Assembly (NCBI GenBank): GCA_035625725.1
Contig: DASPPB010000058.1
Location: 1 to 64,000 of the forward strand
Direction of reading: 5' to 3'
Length of the DNA: 64,000 nucleotides
Source of the DNA: GJ-E10 sp035625725
Lineage (GTDB): Bacteria > Pseudomonadota > Gammaproteobacteria > Burkholderiales > Burkholderiaceae_F
Shown here in pieces: positions 46,785 through 55,700 of the stretch. A model generated the notes under the pieces. It did no database searches. It was not told where the DNA came from and worked only from the letters and a program-made list of their open reading frames with translations. Numbering within the stretch: position 1 is the stretch's first letter; each line of letters begins with the position of its first letter. The position numbers and the translations under genes are program-made.

Positions 46785-47795
46785 TCAGCCCGGGTACAGC
46801 GCCAGTGCTTCGAGGCAGCGCGTGCGCTGCGCCGGGCCCGCCGCGGTTGCAATGGGGCTGGCGGGCAAATTCAGGCTGTAGCGCAGTCCGGCCGCATCGG
46901 CCATCAGCACCCAGCGCGTCAGACGCGCAATGCGCTGCTCCAAGGGCAGAGTCGCCGGGAGCGCGTCGAAGTCAAGCACCGTCTCTTCGCCCGCGCTGGA
47001 CTCGAAGAGCTTTACGGACAATTCGTCGTTGCGCGCCGCCAGCCGCCAGGCGATGGACTTGAGCGGGTCGCCGGCGCGATAGGGCCGCACTCCCGCAAAA
47101 TCGTCGTTGCCGGCGACAATGGCGTTGGCCATCTCTCGCTCGCCACCGGTACCCAAGGGAAGCGGCGGAGCGTCCGCCTCCGGGGTTGGATATACCACGG
47201 TCGTCATTTGCGGGGAGGCGTAAGCCCAAGCCTCCCACAGACCAAAGGGGAATCGTGTCGAAATGCGAACCCGCGGACAGACTCGCCGGCCGCGCCGGCG
47301 CGTGGGCAGGCCGATGCTCACTCGCACGCCGCTGGAAGCGGCGACGTCGACCCAAACGCCCTGCATCGGACCCTCGGCCTGCCGGCGCGCCTTGGATTTG
47401 CGCCGTTGCGGCAGCACGAAAGCCAGATTGACGGCGTAGCGCGCTTCGCGGGTCGGGTTGTCGATGACGAAGTCGAAATTCGCAACCTCGCCCGCATGCA
47501 CCGGCGCGACCCGCTGTTCGCGCACCGCCAGCTGCATGAGGTTGCGGTGCGTCTGGTACATGCCCACCAGCGCAATGCTCAGCACGAGGAAAGCGAGCAG
47601 ATAGCCCAACTGCAGGTTGAAGTTCAGCGAGCCAAGCCAGACGGTCAGCGCCACACCAATGAAAATCAGGCCCGCGCGCGTTGGAAGAATGAATATGCGA
47701 TTGCGGTCGAGCGTGACGTCGCCCAGCGGTTCGCGGTGCTTACGGAATACCCACTGCACGAACCTCGGCGGCAGGGGACGCAGGATTGCGCTCAC
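46785..47795 (-). CDS. DUF58-family membrane protein
   Basis: A 336-residue DUF58 protein. Two N-terminal membrane helices (about 33-75: ILPTRAGLIFIGVALTVWLG and LQLGYLLAFLVLSIALVGMY) precede a cytoplasmic domain with the diagnostic FAGVRPYRAGDPLKSIAWRL (near residues 233-252). A vWA-like C-terminal fold is typical of the family, which works with MoxR AAA ATPases. It lies between moxR (28-nt gap) and the transglutaminase gene (5-nt gap), so it is part of a three-gene operon. Confidence 0.93.
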   Translation of the reverse strand: MSAILRPLPPRFVQWVFRKHREPLGDVTLDRNRIFILPTRAGLIFIGVALTVWLGSLNFNLQLGYLLAFLVLSIALVGMYQTHRNLMQLAVREQRVAPVHAGEVANFDFVIDNPTREARYAVNLAFVLPQRRKSKARRQAEGPMQGVWVDVAASSGVRVSIGLPTRRRGRRVCPRVRISTRFPFGLWEAWAYASPQMTTVVYPTPEADAPPLPLGTGGEREMANAIVAGNDDFAGVRPYRAGDPLKSIAWRLAARNDELSVKLFESSAGEETVLDFDALPATLPLEQRIARLTRWVLMADAAGLRYSLNLPASPIATAAGPAQRTRCLEALALYPG

Positions 47796-47823
47796 ACGCG
47801 GGGACTCCGAAGGCGGCGTCTGA

Positions 47824-48747
47824 TTACGGCACCCCTACGGCTTGGAGCAGATGCGTTGCGAGCTCCTGGCCATGGAGGGCGCGGCTGCCATCACGTTTGG
47901 CGGCGCGCAGGCGGTGCCCGACAACGCCGGGAACGACATTTTGCACGTCTTCGGGAATCACATGATCGCGCCCGTCGAGCCAGGCCCACGCGCGCGCGGC
48001 CGCAAGCAGCGCCAGGCCCGCGCGCGGACTCAGGCCCTCGACGTAGGTTCCGGAGGTGCGAGTGTGCGCCAGCAGCGCCTGCACGTAGTCGAGCAGCGCG
48101 TCGGAACAAAACACCTGCTTGACCTCTTGCTGAGCCGAGAGCAGGTCAGAGGCGCGCGACATCGCCGGCATGGCCTTGAGCATATCGCGGCGCGAGTCGC
48201 CGGCTAGCAAGGAGCGTTCGGCGGCGTGGTCCGGATAGCCCAAAGAAATGCACATGAGGAAGCGATCGAGCTGGGATTCGGGCAGCGGAAAGGTTCCGAC
48301 CTGATGCAGCGGATTTTGGGTCGCGATGACAAAAAATGGCTGCGGCAGGGGTCGCGCCATGCCATCGATCGAAACCTGGCTCTCCTCCATGGCCTCCAGC
48401 AGAGCGCTTTGCGTTTTGGGGCTGGCGCGGTTGATCTCGTCGGCGAGAAGAACCTCGGAGAAAATCGGGCCGGGATGAAAAATGAACTGGGCGCTGGAAC
48501 GCTCGTAGACCGACACCCCGATGACGTCGGAGGGCAGCAGATCGCTCGTGAACTGGATGCGCCGAAATGGCAGTCCCAGGGAGATTGCAATGGCGTGCGC
48601 GAGAGTTGTTTTGCCGACCCCCGGGGCGTCCTCAATGAGCAGGTGCCCGCCGGCGAGCAGGCAAGTCAAGCTCTGGCGGATCTGCAGATCCTTGCCGACA
48701 ATGACGGTCGCAATGCGTGTCGCACAAGCCTGAAATTTCTCTAACAT
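47824..48747 (-). CDS. MoxR-family AAA+ ATPase
   Basis: A 307-residue MoxR ATPase: Walker A EDAPGVGKTTLA (about 39-50), Walker B plus MoxR signature LLADEINRASPKTQ, sensor-1 region FVIATQNPLHQVGTFPLPES, and arginine-finger and sensor-2 parts near YVEGLSPRAGLALLAAARAW. MoxR proteins act as chaperone-like ATPases with DUF58 or vWA partners, encoded just downstream here. ATG 48747 is chosen because it fits the family N-terminus (MLEKFQACATRIATVIVGKD); the frame is open 21 codons further, overlapping the divergent gene. Confidence 0.94.
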   Translation of the reverse strand: MLEKFQACATRIATVIVGKDLQIRQSLTCLLAGGHLLIEDAPGVGKTTLAHAIAISLGLPFRRIQFTSDLLPSDVIGVSVYERSSAQFIFHPGPIFSEVLLADEINRASPKTQSALLEAMEESQVSIDGMARPLPQPFFVIATQNPLHQVGTFPLPESQLDRFLMCISLGYPDHAAERSLLAGDSRRDMLKAMPAMSRASDLLSAQQEVKQVFCSDALLDYVQALLAHTRTSGTYVEGLSPRAGLALLAAARAWAWLDGRDHVIPEDVQNVVPGVVGHRLRAAKRDGSRALHGQELATHLLQAVGVP

Positions 48748-48779
48748 TGGTGGCGGATGTTTGCAAAGGAGATAATGTC

Positions 48780-49715
48780 TTGAGTACGGGATTGCTGTCG
48801 CACAGCGCATGTGCGGCGCACGAAATGGGCAGCTGGCACCCGGAGTGTCCGGCTCGTCTGGCTTCGATCCAGGACCGGCTGATTGTTACCGGGCTTGCCC
48901 AGCACCTCGAATATATCGATGCGCCCGAGGCACCGATCGGCGCGATCGCCCGCGCTCACGACGCCGCTTACCTCGAGATGCTGCAACGCAGCATACCGCA
49001 AGACGGATATTACTCGCTCGATCCGGATACCTTGGTTTGCGCCTATTCCTGGGAGGCGGCTCGCCGCGCTGTGGGAGCGGTGCTCGAGGCCACCGATCGG
49101 GTGATCGACGGCGAGTTGGAAAACGCGTTTTGCGCGGTACGGCCGCCGGGCCATCATGCGGGCTCGGCCATGGCGATGGGCTTTTGCCTCTTGAACAACG
49201 TGGCCATTGGCGTGCTGCACGCCCTCGAGGTGCACGGCCTGGAGCGGGTCGCGGTGGTCGATTTTGACGTACACCATGGCAATGGAACAGAGGAGATTTT
49301 GGCCGCGATCGAGTCCGGCGGCGAGCGAGTACTGATGACCAGTTTTTTCCAGCATCCCTTTTACCCGTACTCCGGTACCGACAATCCGAAGGAAAACATG
49401 GTCAACGTGCCTTTGCCGGCGGGATCGGATGGAGCGCGGGTGCGCGCGGTCGTCGATGAGATCTGGATGCCGCGACTCGAAAAGTTTCGCCCCCAGATGA
49501 TCTTTGTCTCGGCGGGGTTTGATGCGCATCGCGAGGACGATATCGGACAGATGAGTCTGGTGGAGGCCGACTACGCTTATATCACCCAGCGCCTCATGGA
49601 ACTGGGGCGCCGCCACAGCAAGGGGCGCATTGTGAGTTCTCTGGAGGGCGGCTATAACCTCAGTGCGCTGGGGCGCAGCGCCGCAACGCACGTGCGCGTG
49701 CTCGCGCAGCTCTGA
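48780..49715 (+). CDS. histone deacetylase-family amidohydrolase (class II type)
   Basis: A 311-residue HDAC-fold enzyme. WHPECPARL near the N-terminus, RPPGHHAGSAMAMGFCLLNN, VVDFDVHHGNGTEEI (zinc Asp/His), SAGFDAHREDDIG and LEGGYNLSALG preserve the catalytic residues. Bacterial members deacetylate acetylpolyamines or related amides. The start is best placed at TTG 48780, with AAAGGAG 8 nt upstream; a two-codon ATG-TCT-TGA frame (48775-48783) overlaps it. An ATG at 48717 is in frame but lies inside the divergent moxR start. It is followed by an enoyl-CoA hydratase homologue 62 nt downstream. Confidence 0.92.
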   Translation: MSTGLLSHSACAAHEMGSWHPECPARLASIQDRLIVTGLAQHLEYIDAPEAPIGAIARAHDAAYLEMLQRSIPQDGYYSLDPDTLVCAYSWEAARRAVGAVLEATDRVIDGELENAFCAVRPPGHHAGSAMAMGFCLLNNVAIGVLHALEVHGLERVAVVDFDVHHGNGTEEILAAIESGGERVLMTSFFQHPFYPYSGTDNPKENMVNVPLPAGSDGARVRAVVDEIWMPRLEKFRPQMIFVSAGFDAHREDDIGQMSLVEADYAYITQRLMELGRRHSKGRIVSSLEGGYNLSALGRSAATHVRVLAQL

Positions 49716-49777
49716 ACGAGGGCTGGCGCGGCGCTTTGGTGTTTTGCTGACGATCGTCTTTTGAGCTGGAGGCATCG

Positions 49778-50593
49778 GTGAGTGCCAAATTCGCAGACGT
49801 AGCCCCGCTGGGCGCGCCGCTTCTTACTCGAGCGCAGGACGGTGCGGTCTTGCACCTGACGCTGAATCGGCCGCAACAATACAACGCGCTATCGCACGAG
49901 ATGCTTGGCGCACTGCGCGAAGCGTTTTCGCAGATCGGCGCCGATGCATCAATACGGGTCGTGGTGCTCGGCGGGGCCGGCAAGGCGTTTTGCGCTGGCC
50001 ATGACTTGCGCGAGATTCGGGACAACCCGCGGCTGGAGTACCACCAGCGGCTGTTCTCCGAATGCGCTCAGCTCATGGCGCAGCTCCGTGCCCTCCCCCA
50101 GCCGGTTATCGCACGCGTGCACGGAATCGCAACGGCGGCGGGCTGCCAGCTCGTGGCGTCCTGCGATCTGGCCGTTGCCTCCACGGAGGCCCGGTTTGCC
50201 ACCTCGGGGATCAATATCGGCCTTTTTTGCGCCACGCCCGCCGTAGCGCTGACGCGCAACGTTGCGCAAAAGCCGGCGTTTGAAATGCTCTTCACGGGCG
50301 AATTCATTGACGCCCAAAGTGCCCGCGAACGGGGCCTCGTCAACCGTGTCGCGCCCCCTGAGCGCCTGGATGAGGAAATCGGGCGGCTCGCGGCCTCGAT
50401 CCTTGCCAAACCGGCGCGCATCGTGGCCGCGGGCAAGGAGCTTTTTTATCGCCAGCAGCAAATGGGCGTTGAAGCGGCCTACCAGCTCGCGGCGCAGGCG
50501 ATGGCCTGCAACCTGCAGGAGGCCGCAACGCTAGAGGGTATTGACGCGTTTTTGAACAAGCGTCGGCCCCGGTGGGAGGGCACCGGCAGCTGA
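49778..50593 (+). CDS. enoyl-CoA hydratase/isomerase (ECHDC3-like)
   Basis: A 271-residue crotonase-fold protein. The first oxyanion-hole loop is in GAGKAFCAGHDLREI and the second in GIATAAGCQLVASCDLAVAS, followed by FATSGINIGLFCATPAVALT and ERGLVNRVAP. This combination resembles mitochondrial ECHDC3-type proteins rather than the classical FadB module; canonical hydratase Glu pairs are not both evident, so the reaction is uncertain. GTG 49778 has GGAGG upstream. It lies downstream of the HDAC-like gene and may share its transcript. Confidence 0.9.
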   Translation: MSAKFADVAPLGAPLLTRAQDGAVLHLTLNRPQQYNALSHEMLGALREAFSQIGADASIRVVVLGGAGKAFCAGHDLREIRDNPRLEYHQRLFSECAQLMAQLRALPQPVIARVHGIATAAGCQLVASCDLAVASTEARFATSGINIGLFCATPAVALTRNVAQKPAFEMLFTGEFIDAQSARERGLVNRVAPPERLDEEIGRLAASILAKPARIVAAGKELFYRQQQMGVEAAYQLAAQAMACNLQEAATLEGIDAFLNKRRPRWEGTGS

Positions 50594-50800
50594 CGCGCAA
50601 GGGCGGCGTTTTGCGCCGACGTCTTGGCCGGCGGTCGGGGCCCGCGCCACAATAACCGTGCCCTGGGGCGGTACGCCTGCGAATTATTCGCCCGAGCTCC
50701 CGGCCGCCGTTCGGTCGGGGCATGAGACGCCGCGACGCACCCAGATCTCGCTCCGAGCGCGATCTGCGGGCCCGTGCTCAAGCCGCGCGCGGTGGTGCGC

Positions 50801-50843
50801 AAAAAAAAGCCGTCCCCGGGGGTGCGCAGGCAGCCCGAGGACG
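50801..50843 (-). terminator. intrinsic terminator of the TenA/CADD-like gene
   Basis: On the minus strand CGTCCTCGGG (50834-50843) pairs with CCCGGGGACG (50811-50820) in a 10-bp, G+C-rich stem with one G-U pair, followed by GC and eight T residues (complement of 50801-50808). It lies 23 nt after the stop of the gene it serves. Confidence 0.88.
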
Positions 50844-50865
50844 TACCTCTTGCCCTGGCCCGTGC

Positions 50866-51729
50866 TTAGGACACGCGCAGCGATTTGCCGGCTTCGCCCC
50901 GGCGGCCACCGCGCCGCGGTGCAAATTGCTTGGGATCGACGTTGCGCAAAATGGAGTTGAGCGAAAGGTCCACGTCCTGAGTTTTTCTTGGCCGTAGCAC
51001 GCCATCGGCGCCCAGCTCCATGAAGTTGAAGCTGGTGCGAATCGCGGCGCGCACCGCATCGACGTCGGGCGCCGAAGGTTCATTTCCCAGGAGCGTTGCC
51101 ACGATGTCGAGCGCTTGCCACGGGTGCGTGTCATCGTACTCGGCGTGCACCCGCAGCCAGCGCATGGCCGCGGTGCGCGAGGATGCCGGCAGGCTGTTGG
51201 CATAGTCGTCCTTGGAACATATCAGGTTCGACCACTCGCCGGTTGCTCCTTCGACCGCGTAGTTGGTTGCGGCAACGCCGACGACCAGGGACGGTTGCGC
51301 GCTGATGTACCAGCACCAGTGCGCCAAAGCCTGTACTTCGAAGCAGTCGCTTGCCATTTTCAGATTCTCCAGGTGCAAGCCGCTTGCCTGCGCCCAGGCC
51401 AACCAGTAGTCGGCATGCTTTTGCTCGACGCGGATATTCTGGATCAGGAACCTCCGGGCCATGTCTACGCCAATACTGTCGCCGACCTGCGCCTTTTGCA
51501 GGTTCATCGCCATGAAATGGGGAAAGCGCTCGACGGTTAACCAGACGCCGCTCAGAAACCGTTGTAGTTGCGGCAGGGGCAAGGTTGCGTCGCGAATCAT
51601 CGCGAACAGCGGGTGGTTGACGACGCGTTCTTTGTCGGGGTTGGTTTCACGCACAACGTTTTGTAGCCACTGCGGGTAACTCGTGAGTTCCTTTAGAGGG
51701 CCAGTACGCCGAAATTCGGTTGCAGCCAT
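50866..51729 (-). CDS. TenA/CADD-like haem-oxygenase-fold protein
   Basis: A 287-residue all-helical protein of the TenA/PqqC/CADD superfamily (haem-oxygenase-like fold), longer than thiaminase TenA (about 220). Candidate metal ligands are Glu67, Glu102 and His105 (RVEQKHADYW), Glu160 (NYAVEGATGEW), and His195-Asp199-His202 (HAEYDDTH), a spacing like the diiron site of the chlamydial CADD protein and related pABA-synthesis enzymes. The TenA Cys/Tyr catalytic pair is not apparent. A GGAGG-like site precedes ATG 51729. No thiamine or folate gene is adjacent, so the reaction is open. Confidence 0.8.
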   Translation of the reverse strand: MAATEFRRTGPLKELTSYPQWLQNVVRETNPDKERVVNHPLFAMIRDATLPLPQLQRFLSGVWLTVERFPHFMAMNLQKAQVGDSIGVDMARRFLIQNIRVEQKHADYWLAWAQASGLHLENLKMASDCFEVQALAHWCWYISAQPSLVVGVAATNYAVEGATGEWSNLICSKDDYANSLPASSRTAAMRWLRVHAEYDDTHPWQALDIVATLLGNEPSAPDVDAVRAAIRTSFNFMELGADGVLRPRKTQDVDLSLNSILRNVDPKQFAPRRGGRRGEAGKSLRVS

Positions 51730-52790
51730 TACGATCCCTTCCTCCTTCGTTGTTGTAGAACCCGTCGAACCGAGAGACGGCCTTCACTCCGTCTGCTGCC
51801 TGCCCCGAGGCCACGAAAAAACGAGCGCAAACCGCCTCCGCGCACGTTATGCGTGGTCGCCGATTCAGGGATTCTCGAAAGTTGACGGCTTTGCGAGCGC
51901 GCTGCTCTTTGGCGAAATCGCAGCGAGAAAAGACAACTTCCCCTCTTTACCTTTGGGAAGCATTTTTTTCGCGGCTGTCGCGAAATGTCAAGCTCGTGTG
52001 CTTGTCAACACGCCCGTTTGCGCGATGTCTCGTGTTTCATATTTGCAAATCGAGCCAACGCCCGCATGCGAGTTCGATGGTGCTCGCCGCATCGCTTCGT
52101 GCGCCGTGTGCATGCTGGGCCCGGACGCACACAGTTCGGGGATCGTCGTTCCTGCGTCGGATCGTCAATCATTCGCGATTCGATGGGCAGCAGCCGGCGC
52201 GCCGACGCCGGACGCCTCCGATGTCGCAGCCTCGCACTCTAGGGGTGTCGGATCGCAATCCCGATCCGATGCGCTGTTCGACGCGCAGATCGGCCGTGCT
52301 GACGCACCTCGCATGGTCGAGGTGGATCACGGCGCGGGCCCTTTCGCCCGGGTCCAAACCCGCCTTCGGCCGCCCGGATGCGGCGCTCACACTGGGGCGA
52401 GGAGCCCAAGGCGCAGCAAAAAAGGGCCGCTCGAGTGTGGATCGCACCGCGCCGCGTAGCCCTTTCGGGCTCCCGGTTTTGCGCCTGCGCGCCCCTGCCG
52501 GACGACAGGCCCATGCCAGGCCAAGTTTTACGCCCCATATCGGCCAAAGCGACACGCCGAGGGAGGGCTTTTTTTGCGACTCGTTTTGACACCCGGGCCG
52601 CTATTCTTGCCCATCACCAGCAACCCGCCCAGGAATTCGTTCGCTGCGCGAGCGACTGTCACGATGAAATGCTGCGCGTACCCCGGCGAGCTCGCGCGGG
52701 CAATGCTCTCCGAGCGCACCACGACGAAGCTCGGAAATGGGGCCCAGACGACCCTTAATTCTCCCCAATGGCAGTCCACGGCGCCGAGCG
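51730..52790. other. about 1.06 kb divergent gap, no recognisable gene
   Basis: The gap separates the TenA/CADD-like gene (minus) and the GGDEF-EAL gene (plus). Open frames here on both strands have unprotein-like composition. A lower-G+C patch at about 51900-52010 contains two TTGACA hexamers on the minus strand (52003-52008 and 51986-51991, 11 nt apart), possible -35 elements for the TenA-like gene, but without a clear -10. A short hairpin AGCCC-TTT-GGGCT occurs near 52459-52472. I cannot say whether this is decayed coding sequence or a regulatory region. Confidence 0.45.
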
Positions 52791-55700
52791 ATGCCTGAAA
52801 CCTCCGCCCGGCAGGGAATTTTTTCGCGATCGACGTGGGGCGACGCGTGGCCCTACGTTGCGCTGATCGGATGCTTTCTGGCGGTGAGCGTCGGGAGCAT
52901 GGAAGTGCTTTCGGGGGTTCGCGCTTACGTGGAAGGCGAAGGGCGGTATTCGAAGGCCCAGAAGGAAGCCGTGGTTCTGCTGTCGCGTTACGGACGCACC
53001 TACGACGATCGGGATTACCGCCGCTTTCAGGGGGCAATCGCGATACCGCTGGGTGATCGGTCCGCGCGCCTGGCGCTCTCCCAGGAAGAGCCGGACGTAC
53101 AGGCCGCGCGGGAGGGACTGCTTGCGGGTCTGTGCGACCCGGCCGATCTGGGCCGGGTCATTTTTCTGTTTCGGTGGGGCCGCTGGTTCGGTCCGATGCA
53201 GCACGCCGTCGATCTTTGGACGCGCGGCGATGAGTACGTCGTTCAAATCGAGCAGCTCGGCCGTCAAGTGCATGAGGAAATCTCGGCGCATCGTGGCTGG
53301 TCGGAAGGCGCACAGGCGCTCGCGGCGCGGCTGCAAGCCATCGACGAGGCCGTCACCCCTTTGGAGGACGAATTCTCGGCGACCCTTGGCGAAGGCGCAC
53401 GCGAAGTGCAAAACACGCTTTCGCTGGTTCTGGCGGGAACGGCCGCGGGTCTGGCCGCGTTGGCCCTTCTGGTCTACCGGAACCACCGGGCCGAACGTGC
53501 ACGCTACGAGTCGACGCTGCGCACCAGCGAAGCGCGCTACCGGTCCGTCTTCGAGAGCAGTATCGACTCCATCGTCATTTCCTCGCCAACGGGCGGGATT
53601 CTTGAGGCAAATCCTGCGGCGTCGCGGCTGTTCGGACACCCTTCGGGCGAGCTCGCCGCACTCGGGATAGGCACGCTCATCGAAGAAAACTCACAGAACG
53701 CAAAAAGAGCCTTCTTCGGTGGGCTCGAATCCGGTCACTTTCAAGGAACGCTGGAATTTCGGAAAAAAGACGGAACGCGCTTTCTCGGCGAGGTCTCGTC
53801 GGCGAATTTCACGGATCTGCATGGCGAGCACCGCAGCAGCGTTGTCGTGCGCGACGTCACCGAGAAGAACCGACTGTTGCAGGAGCTGATCCGCAGCGAG
53901 CAGCGCATGGATCTCGCCCTCGAGGGCGCAAATCTCGGCATGTGGGACTTCGATATCCCCACCGGCAGGTTCACGGGCAACGCCCGCCTGACCGGCATGC
54001 TCGGCTTCGCGCCCGGCGAGATCGAGGTCGATGCCCACACCTTTGAGTCGCTGTTGCACCCGGATGACGCAGCCAAGATGGCGGCCGCGTTCTACGGGCA
54101 CCTCAAAGGGGAGATCGCCCAGTACGAGGTCGAATACCGCTTGCGCCACAAGGACGGCCACTGGGTCTGGATCGTCTCGCGCGGCAAGGTCGTCCAACGA
54201 GACGAAACCGGTCGCGCCCTGCGGGTCGTGGGTACCAACAAGGACATCACGACGGCCAAATTCGCCGAGGAAAATGAGAAACGCCTCAGCCGCGCGTTTC
54301 GCCTGTTGAGTCAGTGCGATTCGGTTTTGGTGCACGCGGAGCAACAAGACGAACTGCTCGCGCAAATCTGCAGGCTCACCGTCGAGATCGGCGGCCATCT
54401 CATGGCCTGGGTCGGGTCGACTCCGGGCGGTCGCCGCGGCCCCGTCCTTGCCTTGGCGCAGGCGGGCCACGAGCAAGGGTATTTGCAGCTTGCCGGCGTC
54501 CTGGGCCAGTGCGCGGAGGACTGCGCGGAACCGGTAGCGGCCGCAATTCGCACGAGCTCTACGGTCGTGGAGCAGGACATCGACGCGGGTGCCGACGCCG
54601 CGCCGTGGCGCACCGCCGCACGCTCGCGCGGTTACCGTTCGTGCGTTGCGCTTCCGCTCCTGGTGCGGGGGGACGTTTTCGGCGCATTTGCCATTTACTC
54701 GAGCGAGCCGCGCGCATTTCACCAGCACGAAGTGGAACTGTTCGAGCAGTTGGCCGCTGACCTCGCATACGGCATCCAGACTTTGCGCTCGCGCCAGGAG
54801 CATCGCGAAGCACAAATCGTCCTCAAGCGCGAAAGCGAGAAAAACCAGGCGCTGCTGCGCAACGCGAGCGACGGCATCCACATTCTGGATGCGGACGGTT
54901 ATCTCCTGGAGGCGAGCGACTCGTTTTGCAGCATGCTGGGCCAATCACGCGAGGCGATGATCGGGACGCATGTCTCGCAATGGGACGCCGAATTGTCCCG
55001 GGCGGAAATTTCGGAAATTCTCCGGCTCCAGTTTTCGCGCCGCAGCCGAAACCAGTTCGAAACGCGGCACCGGCGCAGCAACGGCGAGACATTTGATGTC
55101 GAGGTGAGCAGCATTTCGATCGAACTCGACGGCGGAGCGGTGCTTTTCAACTCTTCGCGCGATATCACGGAGCGCAAACGGACCCAGGAGTCGCTGCGCG
55201 AAAGCGAGGAACGGCTCCGCGCCGTCATCGAGCAGTCTCCGATCGGCCTGGCGTTTGCGCGCGACGGGCTTCTCGTCGACGCCAACGCGGTCTACCTGCG
55301 GATGTTTGGCTATGACAATGCCGCGCAGGTGCGCGGCCGCCCGCTCCTCGAACAGATCGCCTACCCGTACACCTCGCAAATCGAGGAGCACAACCCGCTG
55401 GGACCGGGAACGGAGACGGTTGAGGGAGCATTCGAAACCGTGGGCTTACGCAAGGACGGATCGGAGTTTCCGGCCTACGTCTCGGCCAAGCGTCTCGACC
55501 TGAAAGACGGGCCCTGGACGATCGTCTTCCTGATCGACATAACGCGCCAGAAGATGTCGGAGGAGGAGATCCGACGCCTGGCGTTTTTCGACCACCTCAC
55601 CGAGTTGCCCAATCGGCGGCTTTTGAACGATCGACTGCAGCAGGCGCTGCTCTCGAGCGAACGCACGGGACGTCGAGGCGCTTTGTTGTTCATCGACCTG

